DNA of 7,189 nucleotides from Thermodesulfobacteriota bacterium (GTDB lineage: Bacteria; Desulfobacterota; RBG-13-43-22). Below, piece after piece: positions 1 through 6,124 of this stretch. The position numbers and the translations under genes were made by a program. The stretch is from the NCBI GenBank assembly GCA_025454185.1, contig JALOOY010000074.1, positions 1 to 7,189 of the forward strand. Direction: 5' to 3'. Each line of letters opens with the position of its first letter. Within the stretch, counting starts at the first letter, position 1. A model generated the notes under the pieces. The model was not told the origin of the DNA. It was given only the letters and a program-made list of their open reading frames with translations, and ran no database searches.

Positions 1-1620
1 GAAGAGCTTCTACAAAAGGGGCATACCTTCCGCAGCCAATCCGATTCGGAGGTCATCGTCCATGGCTACGAAGAGTGGGGGGACCGCTGCCTCGAACGTT
101 TCCGGGGCATGTTTGCCCTGGCCCTCTGGGACGCCCGAAAAAAACGGCTGTTGGTCGCCCGGGATCGCTTGGGCATCAAGCCCCTCTACTACTATTATCA
201 GCACGGCACATTCGCCTTCGCCTCGGAAATCAAGGCCCTGCTGGCCCTCCCCGGCCTGCCCCGGGCCGTCAACCTTCAGGCCTTTTACGACTACCTGGGG
301 TATGAATTCGTTCCCAGTCCCCAAACCATGTTTGCCGGTGTCCACAAACTGCCGCCCGGCTGCTACCTGGAGTTTTCCGAAAAGGGGCCGGCCGTCCATT
401 CCTACTGGGATGTAACGTTTACCCGGGAATGGACGTCTCCCGACGAGGCCGTGGAGGCCCTGCGGACCCTGCTCCGGGACACGGTGCGCCTGCACTTGGT
501 CAGCGACGTACCCCTGGGGGTCTTCCTCTCAGGCGGGTTGGATTCCAGTACCCTGGTAGCCCTCATGCGTTCCCTGGGTGTGGATCCCCTGCGGACCTTT
601 TCCATCGGCTATCCGGACCCTTCCTTTGGGGAACTCCCCTACGCCCGGATCGTAGCTGATAAATTCGAGACCGAGCACACGGTCCTGATGATACCCGAGG
701 TGACCGTTCAGGACCTGGAGGCCGCCGTCTGGCATCTGGACGAACCCATGACCGACCTCTCGGCCCTGCCGCTCTACCTGGTCTGCCGGGAGGCCAAGAA
801 GCACGTCACCGTCTGCCTGTCCGGCGAAGGGGGCGATGAAATCTTTGTGGGCTACGACCGCTTCCGGGCCAGCAAGTTCGACACCTATTACCGCCGCCTG
901 CCGGAATGGTTCCGGGAGCAGGTCATTTACCGGGCCGTCAAGCACCTGCCCGACCAGCCCCAGAAGAAGGGGGCCTTGAACATCATCAAACGCTTTGTGG
1001 AAGGGTCCCACCTGCCGCGGGCCGGCGAACACCTGCGCTGGCAGTACTTTATTTCTCCCGACTGGAAGGATCGGTTGTTCCGGGAAAACTTCAAGGAGCG
1101 GATCGAGGTCGATCCCTTTCGCCTGGTACGCCACGCCCTCGAGGGCTGCCCCTCCCCGGACCGGCTGGACCGGGAGATTTACCTGGACCTGCGTTTCGTC
1201 ATGCCGGATTCGGTGCTCATGAAGGTGGACAAAATGAGCATGGCCCACGCCCTGGAAATCCGGGTCCCTTTTTTGGACCACCGGGTGGTAGAATTCGCCG
1301 CCTCTCTGCCCGGCGATTGGAAATTGAAAGGCTTCGAGACCAAAGCCATCTTCCGCCAGGCCCTCAAGGGCTGGCTGCCGGACAGCATCGTGCAGCGCGG
1401 CAAGCAGGGCTACAGCCTGCCCATCAAGAATCTGCTGCGGGAAGGCTTGAAAGAGTACATGATCTCTTCGTTGAACGAATCCCCCCTGATCCGGGAGCAG
1501 CTTGACCTGCCTTATTTAAACCGCTTGATCCGCGAGCACCTGGACCGGGTCCATAATCACAACCACCTTCTCTGGGCCCTGATCAATGCCGCCGTCTGGC
1601 ATCGGAAATTTATTGAGTAA
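1..1620 (+). CDS. asnB: Asparagine synthetase (glutamine-hydrolysing), 5'-truncated by window edge
   Basis: Class II asparagine synthetase: it takes ammonia from glutamine and amidates aspartate through an aspartyl-AMP intermediate; cytoplasmic. The frame is open from base 1 (539 codons visible) and lacks roughly the first 65-75 residues, including the expected catalytic Cys2. Visible residues 1-75 are the end of the glutaminase domain, including SDSEVIVHGYEEWG, GMFALALWD and RDRLGIKPLYY (54-64). The synthetase domain shows the PP-loop SGGLDSS (177-183, bases 529-549), SGEGGDE (274-280), MKVDKMSMAHALE followed by RVPFLD (407-426) and RGKQGYSLP (466-474). All are intact, so it should be active. 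Internal ATG 109 lies inside the glutaminase domain and is not the start. Asn synthetases of this length class are frequent in polysaccharide clusters, where they may supply asparagine or amidate a sugar acid or precursor; that second role is inference. It ends at TAA, 27 bases before a palindromic repeat. Confidence 0.95.
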   Translation, partial: EELLQKGHTFRSQSDSEVIVHGYEEWGDRCLERFRGMFALALWDARKKRLLVARDRLGIKPLYYYYQHGTFAFASEIKALLALPGLPRAVNLQAFYDYLGYEFVPSPQTMFAGVHKLPPGCYLEFSEKGPAVHSYWDVTFTREWTSPDEAVEALRTLLRDTVRLHLVSDVPLGVFLSGGLDSSTLVALMRSLGVDPLRTFSIGYPDPSFGELPYARIVADKFETEHTVLMIPEVTVQDLEAAVWHLDEPMTDLSALPLYLVCREAKKHVTVCLSGEGGDEIFVGYDRFRASKFDTYYRRLPEWFREQVIYRAVKHLPDQPQKKGALNIIKRFVEGSHLPRAGEHLRWQYFISPDWKDRLFRENFKERIEVDPFRLVRHALEGCPSPDRLDREIYLDLRFVMPDSVLMKVDKMSMAHALEIRVPFLDHRVVEFAASLPGDWKLKGFETKAIFRQALKGWLPDSIVQRGKQGYSLPIKNLLREGLKEYMISSLNESPLIREQLDLPYLNRLIREHLDRVHNHNHLLWALINAAVWHRKFIE

Positions 1621-1646
1621 CGCGCAGTCAGAAACGAGTTAACCCT

Positions 1647-1792
1647 CAACGTTGATGAACTCGCAAAAAGACCGAAAGGGAGTCATTGCGAGGAGTGAAG
1701 CGACGAAGCAATCCCCATGAATCAGCTAGTTAGCCCAGGGGATTGCTTCGCTCCGCTCGCAATGACGACTTTTTGCGAAACAATCAACGTTG
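1647..1792. repeat. 146-bp imperfect palindrome, MITE/REP-like intergenic element
   Basis: Nested inverted arms are visible: CAACGTTGAT (1647-1656) with ATCAACGTTG (1783-1792); TCGCAAAAAG (1661-1670) with CTTTTTGCGA (1769-1778); GTCATTGCGAG (1682-1692) with CTCGCAATGAC (1756-1766); GAAGCAATCCCC (1705-1716) with GGGGATTGCTTC (1738-1749). The loop is about 21 bases. The left arm carries extra bases relative to the right (around 1671-1681 and 1693-1704), so the stem would bulge. TCAACGTTG at 1646-1654 and 1784-1792 can equally be read as a 9-bp direct repeat (possible target-site duplication), because the word is nearly self-complementary. There is no ORF inside. From memory, words such as GTCATTGCGAG...GAAGCAATC recur between genes in deltaproteobacterial genomes; I cannot check this here. 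Transcribed, it would form a long hairpin between the asparagine synthetase and radical SAM genes and might limit read-through. Confidence 0.85.
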
Positions 1793-1837
1793 CCTAAAAA
1801 ACAGGGCAGTTAGATTTCAGCATGGTGTGATCATCCC

Positions 1838-2833
1838 TTGCCCCCGACATCCTTCTCTCATCTCAAGCGCCTGTGGGCCATCGGAACCGCGTTTCGGGGC
1901 CGGCGGACCACCCTCCCCTATTTTCCCTCCCGCCTCTGGGTGGAGGCCACCAGCCACTGCAATCTCCGCTGCCCCCTCTGCCCCAACCGGGATCTGCCCC
2001 CGCAGCAACGGGGCTTCATGTCTATTGACCTGTTCCGGAAGATAATCGAGCAGGCGGCCGGCCAGGTCCACGACCTCTACCTGTTTCACCGGGGAGAACC
2101 CCTGCTCCATCCCCAGTTGCCGGAGATGATTGCCCATGCCCGGCAGCAGGGAATACCGGCCCGGGTGCACACCAATGCCACCCTCCTGACCCCTTCCCTG
2201 GGGGCTCGCCTCCTGGAAGCGGGTCCGGCCCTGGTTTCCTTTTCCTTCGACGGGCCCGACGAGGAGACCTATAACCGCCAGCGGCCTCCGGCTTCCTTCG
2301 GCGAGACCCTTTCCCGCATCGAGCAATTTTTGTTATTGAAAACAAAGGAAAAACCCCCTAAAATGACCACCGTCTTGCAGGTCATGGCCCCAGCCCTAAA
2401 GGCGCCGGCGAGCAGGGGGGACCCGACCCTCCGGACCCTGGCTACCCGTCTAAAAAAGCTGGGGCTGGACCGGCTGGTGGTTCGCCGCCCCCATAACTGG
2501 GGCGGGCTGGTCACAGCGGAGGCCTCCGCACCCGGTCCGCACCGCCCGGAGACCTGCTGCACCTTCCCCTGGTACGCGCTGGTGGTCTATTGGGACGGTT
2601 CCGTCGGGCCCTGCCCCCAGGATTTTCAGGGACGCCTGGTCATGGGCCAAGCCGACAGGCAATCCTTGTTGGAGATCTGGAACGGGCCCGAACTGGTTGC
2701 GCTGCGGGAGCGGCTGGCCCGGAAAGACTACCGGGACCTGACCGTCTGCTCCCGCTGCGACCGACCCCGGCGGCGCCAACTGGCCGGGGTACCCCTGGAA
2801 TACGCCTGGCGGTTTTTCAGGGATCAGGTGTAG
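1838..2833 (+). CDS. Radical SAM protein with SPASM domain, function unknown
   Basis: About 331 residues from a TTG start. The N-terminal half is a radical SAM domain: CNLRCPLC gives the CX3CX2C motif (C41, C45, C48) for the 4Fe-4S cluster that cleaves S-adenosylmethionine. HRGEPLLHP (84-92) is the GGEP-type SAM-binding motif with R for the first G, and VSFSFDGPDEETYN (133-146) is the usual strand after the TIM-barrel midpoint. The C-terminal part has SPASM character: C240/C241, DGSVGPCPQDFQG (253-265), a short LLEIWNG (277-283) and CSRC (304-307), enough cysteines for an auxiliary cluster. Substrate cannot be told from sequence. Neighbours suggest modification of a glycan, lipid or peptide in surface-polymer synthesis (inference). 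The start is uncertain: the frame is closed by TAG at 1811, no ATG lies between that stop and the CXXXCXXC motif, and I see no convincing Shine-Dalgarno before TTG 1838. The usual pre-motif length of this family (about 30-40 residues) agrees with 1838. Confidence 0.88.
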   Translation: MPPTSFSHLKRLWAIGTAFRGRRTTLPYFPSRLWVEATSHCNLRCPLCPNRDLPPQQRGFMSIDLFRKIIEQAAGQVHDLYLFHRGEPLLHPQLPEMIAHARQQGIPARVHTNATLLTPSLGARLLEAGPALVSFSFDGPDEETYNRQRPPASFGETLSRIEQFLLLKTKEKPPKMTTVLQVMAPALKAPASRGDPTLRTLATRLKKLGLDRLVVRRPHNWGGLVTAEASAPGPHRPETCCTFPWYALVVYWDGSVGPCPQDFQGRLVMGQADRQSLLEIWNGPELVALRERLARKDYRDLTVCSRCDRPRRRQLAGVPLEYAWRFFRDQV

Positions 2834-2862
2834 AAAATCAGTTCGATCCTTCGGCAGCTACC

Positions 2863-2932
2863 GGAGTATTGGGGTAAGGGAGTGCTGGAGCAGTGTTCTG
2901 ACGGCAATACTCCACCCCCCACCATACTCCCT
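2863..2932. other. Intergenic overlapping inverted repeats (possible weak hairpin)
   Basis: The 140-base gap between the radical SAM and glycosyltransferase genes has GGAGTATTG (2863-2871) facing CAATACTCC (2905-2913), and, overlapping it, AGGGAGT (2877-2883) facing ACTCCCT (2926-2932). The two pairings are mutually exclusive in part. No T-run follows, so this is not a textbook intrinsic terminator. It may be a decayed repeat or a minor RNA structure. Confidence 0.4.
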
Positions 2933-2958
2933 ATTGCCCTCTACTTAGGTTATTATTC

Positions 2959-2965
2959 AGGCGGG
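2959..2965 (+). promoter_or_regulatory. Ribosome binding site for the GT4 gene
   Basis: AGGCGGG lies 8 bases upstream of TTG 2974 and is the only purine-rich, Shine-Dalgarno-like stretch nearby. It supports the TTG start, which also fits the protein: residues 4-10 immediately form the first beta-strand of a GT-B fold (KIKVLMI). Confidence 0.55.
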
Positions 2966-2973
2966 AATATATT

Positions 2974-4170
2974 TTGGAAAAAAAAATCAAGGTATTGATG
3001 ATCGCCCCCACCCCTTTCTTCGCCGACCGGGGCTGCCACATGCGCATCTTGGGTGAAATTCGGGCGTTGGAACGGCTGGGGTATGAATCCATTCTCTGCA
3101 CCTACCACATCGGGAGGGACATCCCCGGCATCAAGACCGAACGGATCATCAACGTTCCCTGGTATAAGAAGCTCGAGGCGGGCTCCTCCTGGCATAAGTT
3201 CTATATCGACGCGCTGCTGTTCTTCAAGAGCCTCCGGGTCTTCTTTCGGGAAAAACCCGACCTCATCCACGGCCATCTGCATGAGGGGGCCTTTATCGGG
3301 CACTTTGTCCGTAAATTCAGCTTGCGCAAGGTCCCGCTGGTCTTCGATGCCCAGGGCAGTCTGACCAGAGAACTGGTCACCTACAGTTTTTTCAAGGAAG
3401 GCTCCCTGCTGCAGAAAGTCTTCTGGCGCTTCGAAAAATGGATCGCCCACATGCCCGAATATACGGTGGGCAGCAACGTCTCGGTCTCGCGGTTCATGGT
3501 GGAGAAAATGGGACTCCCCGAAGGCCGCGTGGCCACGGTCATCGACGGGGTGCACACGGACTTTTTCGCCCAGGAGGCCTCCGGATCCAACCTGCGGGAG
3601 GAACTGGGCATCCCGGCGGGCAGTCCGGTGGTGCTCTACACCGGGGCTTTGCTGAAATCCAAGGGCATCGATTATCTCTGGCAGGCCATCCCCCATGTCC
3701 TGGAAAAGAACCCGGAGGTCTATTTCGTCATCGTGGGCTACCCGGTGGAGGAATCCAAAAAAACCGTGGAAAGCCTGGGAGCGGCTCACCGCTGTATCTT
3801 TGTGGGTCAGGTGGACTTTTTCAAATTGCCGGCCTACCTCTTCCTGGCCGACCTGGCCGTGGATCCCAAACTGGACGAAGCCGGGGAAGCCAGCGGGAAA
3901 ATCATCAATTACATGGGCGCCGGACTGCCCATTGTCTGTTTCGAAGGTCCGAACAACCGGAAATTTTTGGGGGACCACGGCATCTTTGCCCGCTCGGGGG
4001 ACGTGCGGGACCTGGCCGAGCAGATCCGCACCACCCTGGCCGACCCGGAGAAGGCCCGGGAGCTCGGGGAACATAACCGCAAACGGGTGGAGGACGTTTT
4101 TTCCTGGAACGCCAACATCATGACCTACGACCTGGTGTTCCGGAAAGCGCTGGACCGGGACCACGGATAA
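2974..4170 (+). CDS. Glycosyltransferase, GT4-like (GT-B fold)
   Basis: 398 residues, the usual size for a complete GT4 enzyme; cytoplasmic or peripheral at the inner membrane, transferring a sugar from a nucleotide donor to a growing lipid-linked glycan. The N-terminal acceptor domain has KVLMIAPTPFFADRG (6-20), a Gly-rich entry typical of the family, then HGHLHEG (99-105) and the FDAQGSL (124-130) strand. The C-terminal donor domain begins near 205 and has VVLYTGALLKSKGIDYL (219-235), VYFVIVGYP (249-257) and SGKIINYMGAGLPIV (307-321). In canonical GT4 proteins the last segment is EX7E followed by AMA-G-PVV. Here the position of the second Glu is Asn312 within SGKxxNYM, a subfamily pattern, so exact sugar and mechanism class cannot be stated. 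TTG start with RBS at 2959-2965. Gaps on both sides suggest it is co-transcribed with, but not translationally coupled to, its neighbours. Confidence 0.9.
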   Translation: MEKKIKVLMIAPTPFFADRGCHMRILGEIRALERLGYESILCTYHIGRDIPGIKTERIINVPWYKKLEAGSSWHKFYIDALLFFKSLRVFFREKPDLIHGHLHEGAFIGHFVRKFSLRKVPLVFDAQGSLTRELVTYSFFKEGSLLQKVFWRFEKWIAHMPEYTVGSNVSVSRFMVEKMGLPEGRVATVIDGVHTDFFAQEASGSNLREELGIPAGSPVVLYTGALLKSKGIDYLWQAIPHVLEKNPEVYFVIVGYPVEESKKTVESLGAAHRCIFVGQVDFFKLPAYLFLADLAVDPKLDEAGEASGKIINYMGAGLPIVCFEGPNNRKFLGDHGIFARSGDVRDLAEQIRTTLADPEKARELGEHNRKRVEDVFSWNANIMTYDLVFRKALDRDHG

Positions 4171-4327
4171 CCCCTTTGGCCTCTTGAACGGGGAGAGCAG
4201 GTGTTTCGGTCATTTGAGTTTTGGACATTGCTGTTTGTTTCGGAGTACGTGCTTCGGATTTCGAATTTCAAAAGGCTGCAATTTTTCTGTGCCGGAAAAA
4301 TTCTCAGAATTTACCTTGTAACCATCC
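4171..4327. other. AT-rich intergenic spacer with degenerate TTTCGG/TTTCGAA words
   Basis: This 157-base spacer is much poorer in GC than the genes around it. It holds recurring short words: TTTCGGT (4204-4210), TTTCGGA (4238-4244), CTTCGGA (4252-4258) and ATTTCGAATTTC just after. It is therefore weakly repetitive. TAA at 4319 closes the frame of the following gene, so nothing here belongs to that protein. There is no clear -35/-10 pair and no intrinsic terminator. TTGGAC (4221-4226) is a possible -35 but has no good -10 at 17 bases. Low GC makes it the likeliest place for a promoter of the membrane-protein gene, if one exists. Confidence 0.5.
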
Positions 4328-6124
4328 ATGCGGCGGATCCTATTTCATCTCTCGGTGGTCCTGGCCTACGCCGGCCTGACCCTGGTCATGACCTTCCCGG
4401 CCCTGTTGCGCCTGAAGGTGGCCATCATCGGCGACGCCGTAGACTCCCTGCTGAATTGCTGGATCATCGCCTGGGATATCCACAAAATCACGGCCCTCGA
4501 ATTTCGAACCCTCTTCGACGCCAACATCTTTTTTCCCTATCCCAATACCCTGGCCTATTCCGAACATATGCTGGGCGTGGCCCTGCTGGCCTTACCCCTG
4601 CAACTCTGGCTGAAGGACCCGCTTCTCCTCTATAACCTTTCGATCCTGATCAGCTTCGTCCTCAGTGCCGCGGGCGCCTATTTTCTCGTCCGGCACCTGA
4701 CAGGCAGCGGCCTGGCCGCCTTCGTAGCCGGCCTGCTCTTTGCCTTTTTCCCCTGGCGTTTCTCCCATCTCACCCACCTGCAGTTGCTGTCCGCCCAATG
4801 GATCCCCCTGACCTTTCTCTTTCTTCACAAGTACCGGGATTCCGGTTCGTCCCGTTTCCTGGGCTGGGCCGGCCTCTTTTTTATCCTCCAATTTTATTCC
4901 TGCGGCTACTACGGCCTCTTTCTGGGTCTTTTTGTAGCCCTCTTTCTATTTTTAAGCTGGCGAGATTCCCCGGAGGACCGGCCCCGCCGGCTGGTCCAGG
5001 GTCTGTTTTTTTTCCTTTTTTCTCTGCTCCTTCTGCTCCCAGGTTTTCTGCCCTATTGGAAACTCAAAAGGGACTTCGGCTTCACCCGTCCCTTCGACGA
5101 TCTGATCTTTTTTTCCGCCGATCTTTTGACCTTCATATCGGCCCCGCAGGAAAACCGGCTCTGGGGTACGGTGTTGGCAGGGCTGCAGAAACCGGAAGGG
5201 GGTCTTTTCCCCGGGATCATTCCCTGGGTGCTGGCCGCCCTGGGACTGGCGGCCGTAACCGTCCGCCGGACTTCAACGCCCGTCCCCGAGGGAAAGGGCC
5301 TCACCCCGAAGCGCCGGCCCCGGCTGCCCCGTTTTACCTCTCCGGCGGCCCGGTTTTACGGCCTCATGCTGGTCTTTTCCTTTTTACTGTGTCTCGGACC
5401 GGTCATCCAGGTTAACGGTTGGAAGATTTTTTACGGCCCCTACCTGCTGCTCTATAAATGGGTCCCGGGGTTTGACGGTCTGCGGGCCCCGGCCCGGATC
5501 GTGGTCATGCTCCACCTGGCGGTCAGTGTCCTGGCCGGCTGGGGTCTGGCCGCGCTGCTGCAGCGGTTCCGGTTCACCTGGTTGCGCGGGCTGGCCGCTT
5601 TCGGCATCACGCTGCTGGTGCTGTTTGAAGCGGCCTCTTTCCCGGTTCGGATGCACTACCGGCCCTACGGGCAGGATTTCCCTGCCCTATACCACTGGCT
5701 GGCCCGGCAGCCGGAGGACTTCGCGCTCCTGGAACTGCCCATGCCGACCGCCCCCGAAGAATTCTGGCGGGAAGCCGACTACGTTTATTTTTCGGCCTTT
5801 CACTGGAAAAAATTGGTCAACGGCTACAGCGGCTTCTTCCCGCCCGGTTATCTCCGGTTTTATGCCGAAGGGATGAGGGGCTTTCCTTCTCGGGAGACCT
5901 TAAAGCGCCTGCGGAACCTCGGCCTTCGCTACGTGGTCGTCCATTTCGACCGTTATGACCCGGGAAAACGGGAAGCCATCAAAACCGTTTTTAGGCAAAA
6001 CGGGGACCTCTTTACCCTCGAAAGGACCTTCGGGGAAGACTGGGTCTACCTTGCTGCTGGTTGGGCCGGGAGACCGGCTGACCCGCGATCACCTCCAGCT
6101 CGTGAATCGACCAGTAAAAAGTAG
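4328..6124 (+). CDS. Polytopic membrane protein, GT-C-like glycosyltransferase family
   Basis: 598 residues. ATG 4328 is the first start after the in-frame TAA at 4319, and the protein begins directly with a signal-anchor helix; no clear Shine-Dalgarno. About 11 hydrophobic segments are visible (roughly 5-27, 81-97, 99-121, 127-143, 155-168, 178-208, 222-242, 294-312, 343-362, 389-412, 419-437). The first large external loop has GDAVDS (35-40); acidic residues there are catalytic in GT-C enzymes that use polyprenyl-phosphate sugars. FDGLRAPAR (382-390) is a conserved signature I associate with this class of membrane proteins. A soluble C-terminal domain (440-575) includes FALLELPMP, NGYSGFFPP (498-506), LGLRYVVVHFD (531-541) and FGEDWVY (568-574), where I expect the natural protein to end or pass into another domain. 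The last ~24 residues (575-598) look like non-native sequence and overlap the convergent gene. Substrate unknown; likely adds a sugar to a lipid carrier or periplasmic glycan. Confidence 0.82.
   Translation: MRRILFHLSVVLAYAGLTLVMTFPALLRLKVAIIGDAVDSLLNCWIIAWDIHKITALEFRTLFDANIFFPYPNTLAYSEHMLGVALLALPLQLWLKDPLLLYNLSILISFVLSAAGAYFLVRHLTGSGLAAFVAGLLFAFFPWRFSHLTHLQLLSAQWIPLTFLFLHKYRDSGSSRFLGWAGLFFILQFYSCGYYGLFLGLFVALFLFLSWRDSPEDRPRRLVQGLFFFLFSLLLLLPGFLPYWKLKRDFGFTRPFDDLIFFSADLLTFISAPQENRLWGTVLAGLQKPEGGLFPGIIPWVLAALGLAAVTVRRTSTPVPEGKGLTPKRRPRLPRFTSPAARFYGLMLVFSFLLCLGPVIQVNGWKIFYGPYLLLYKWVPGFDGLRAPARIVVMLHLAVSVLAGWGLAALLQRFRFTWLRGLAAFGITLLVLFEAASFPVRMHYRPYGQDFPALYHWLARQPEDFALLELPMPTAPEEFWREADYVYFSAFHWKKLVNGYSGFFPPGYLRFYAEGMRGFPSRETLKRLRNLGLRYVVVHFDRYDPGKREAIKTVFRQNGDLFTLERTFGEDWVYLAAGWAGRPADPRSPPARESTSKK

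Noticed and set aside
529..1281. A 250-codon minus-strand open frame opposite the asparagine synthetase
   Set aside because: It is antisense to intact, conserved synthetase motifs and shows no family signature of its own.
109..1620. ATG 109 as the true start of the asparagine synthetase
   Set aside because: The frame is open to base 1 and the residues before ATG 109 match the glutaminase domain, so the gene starts outside the window.
2953..4164. A 403-codon open frame on the minus strand, exactly opposite the GT4 gene
   Set aside because: It recognises no domain, is rich in His/Gln/Val/Phe as expected of the antisense of GC-rich coding DNA, and the plus-strand frame has clear GT4 motifs and an RBS.
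4221..4249. Possible sigma-70 promoter with TTGGAC as -35
   Set aside because: The hexamer 17 bases downstream (AGTACG) is a poor -10 and no extended -10 is present.
4201..4635. A 144-codon plus-strand open frame starting in the AT-rich spacer
   Set aside because: It begins in repetitive spacer and continues out of frame through the membrane-protein N-terminus; the FEFW/FVSEYV-like residues are a translation of the spacer repeats.
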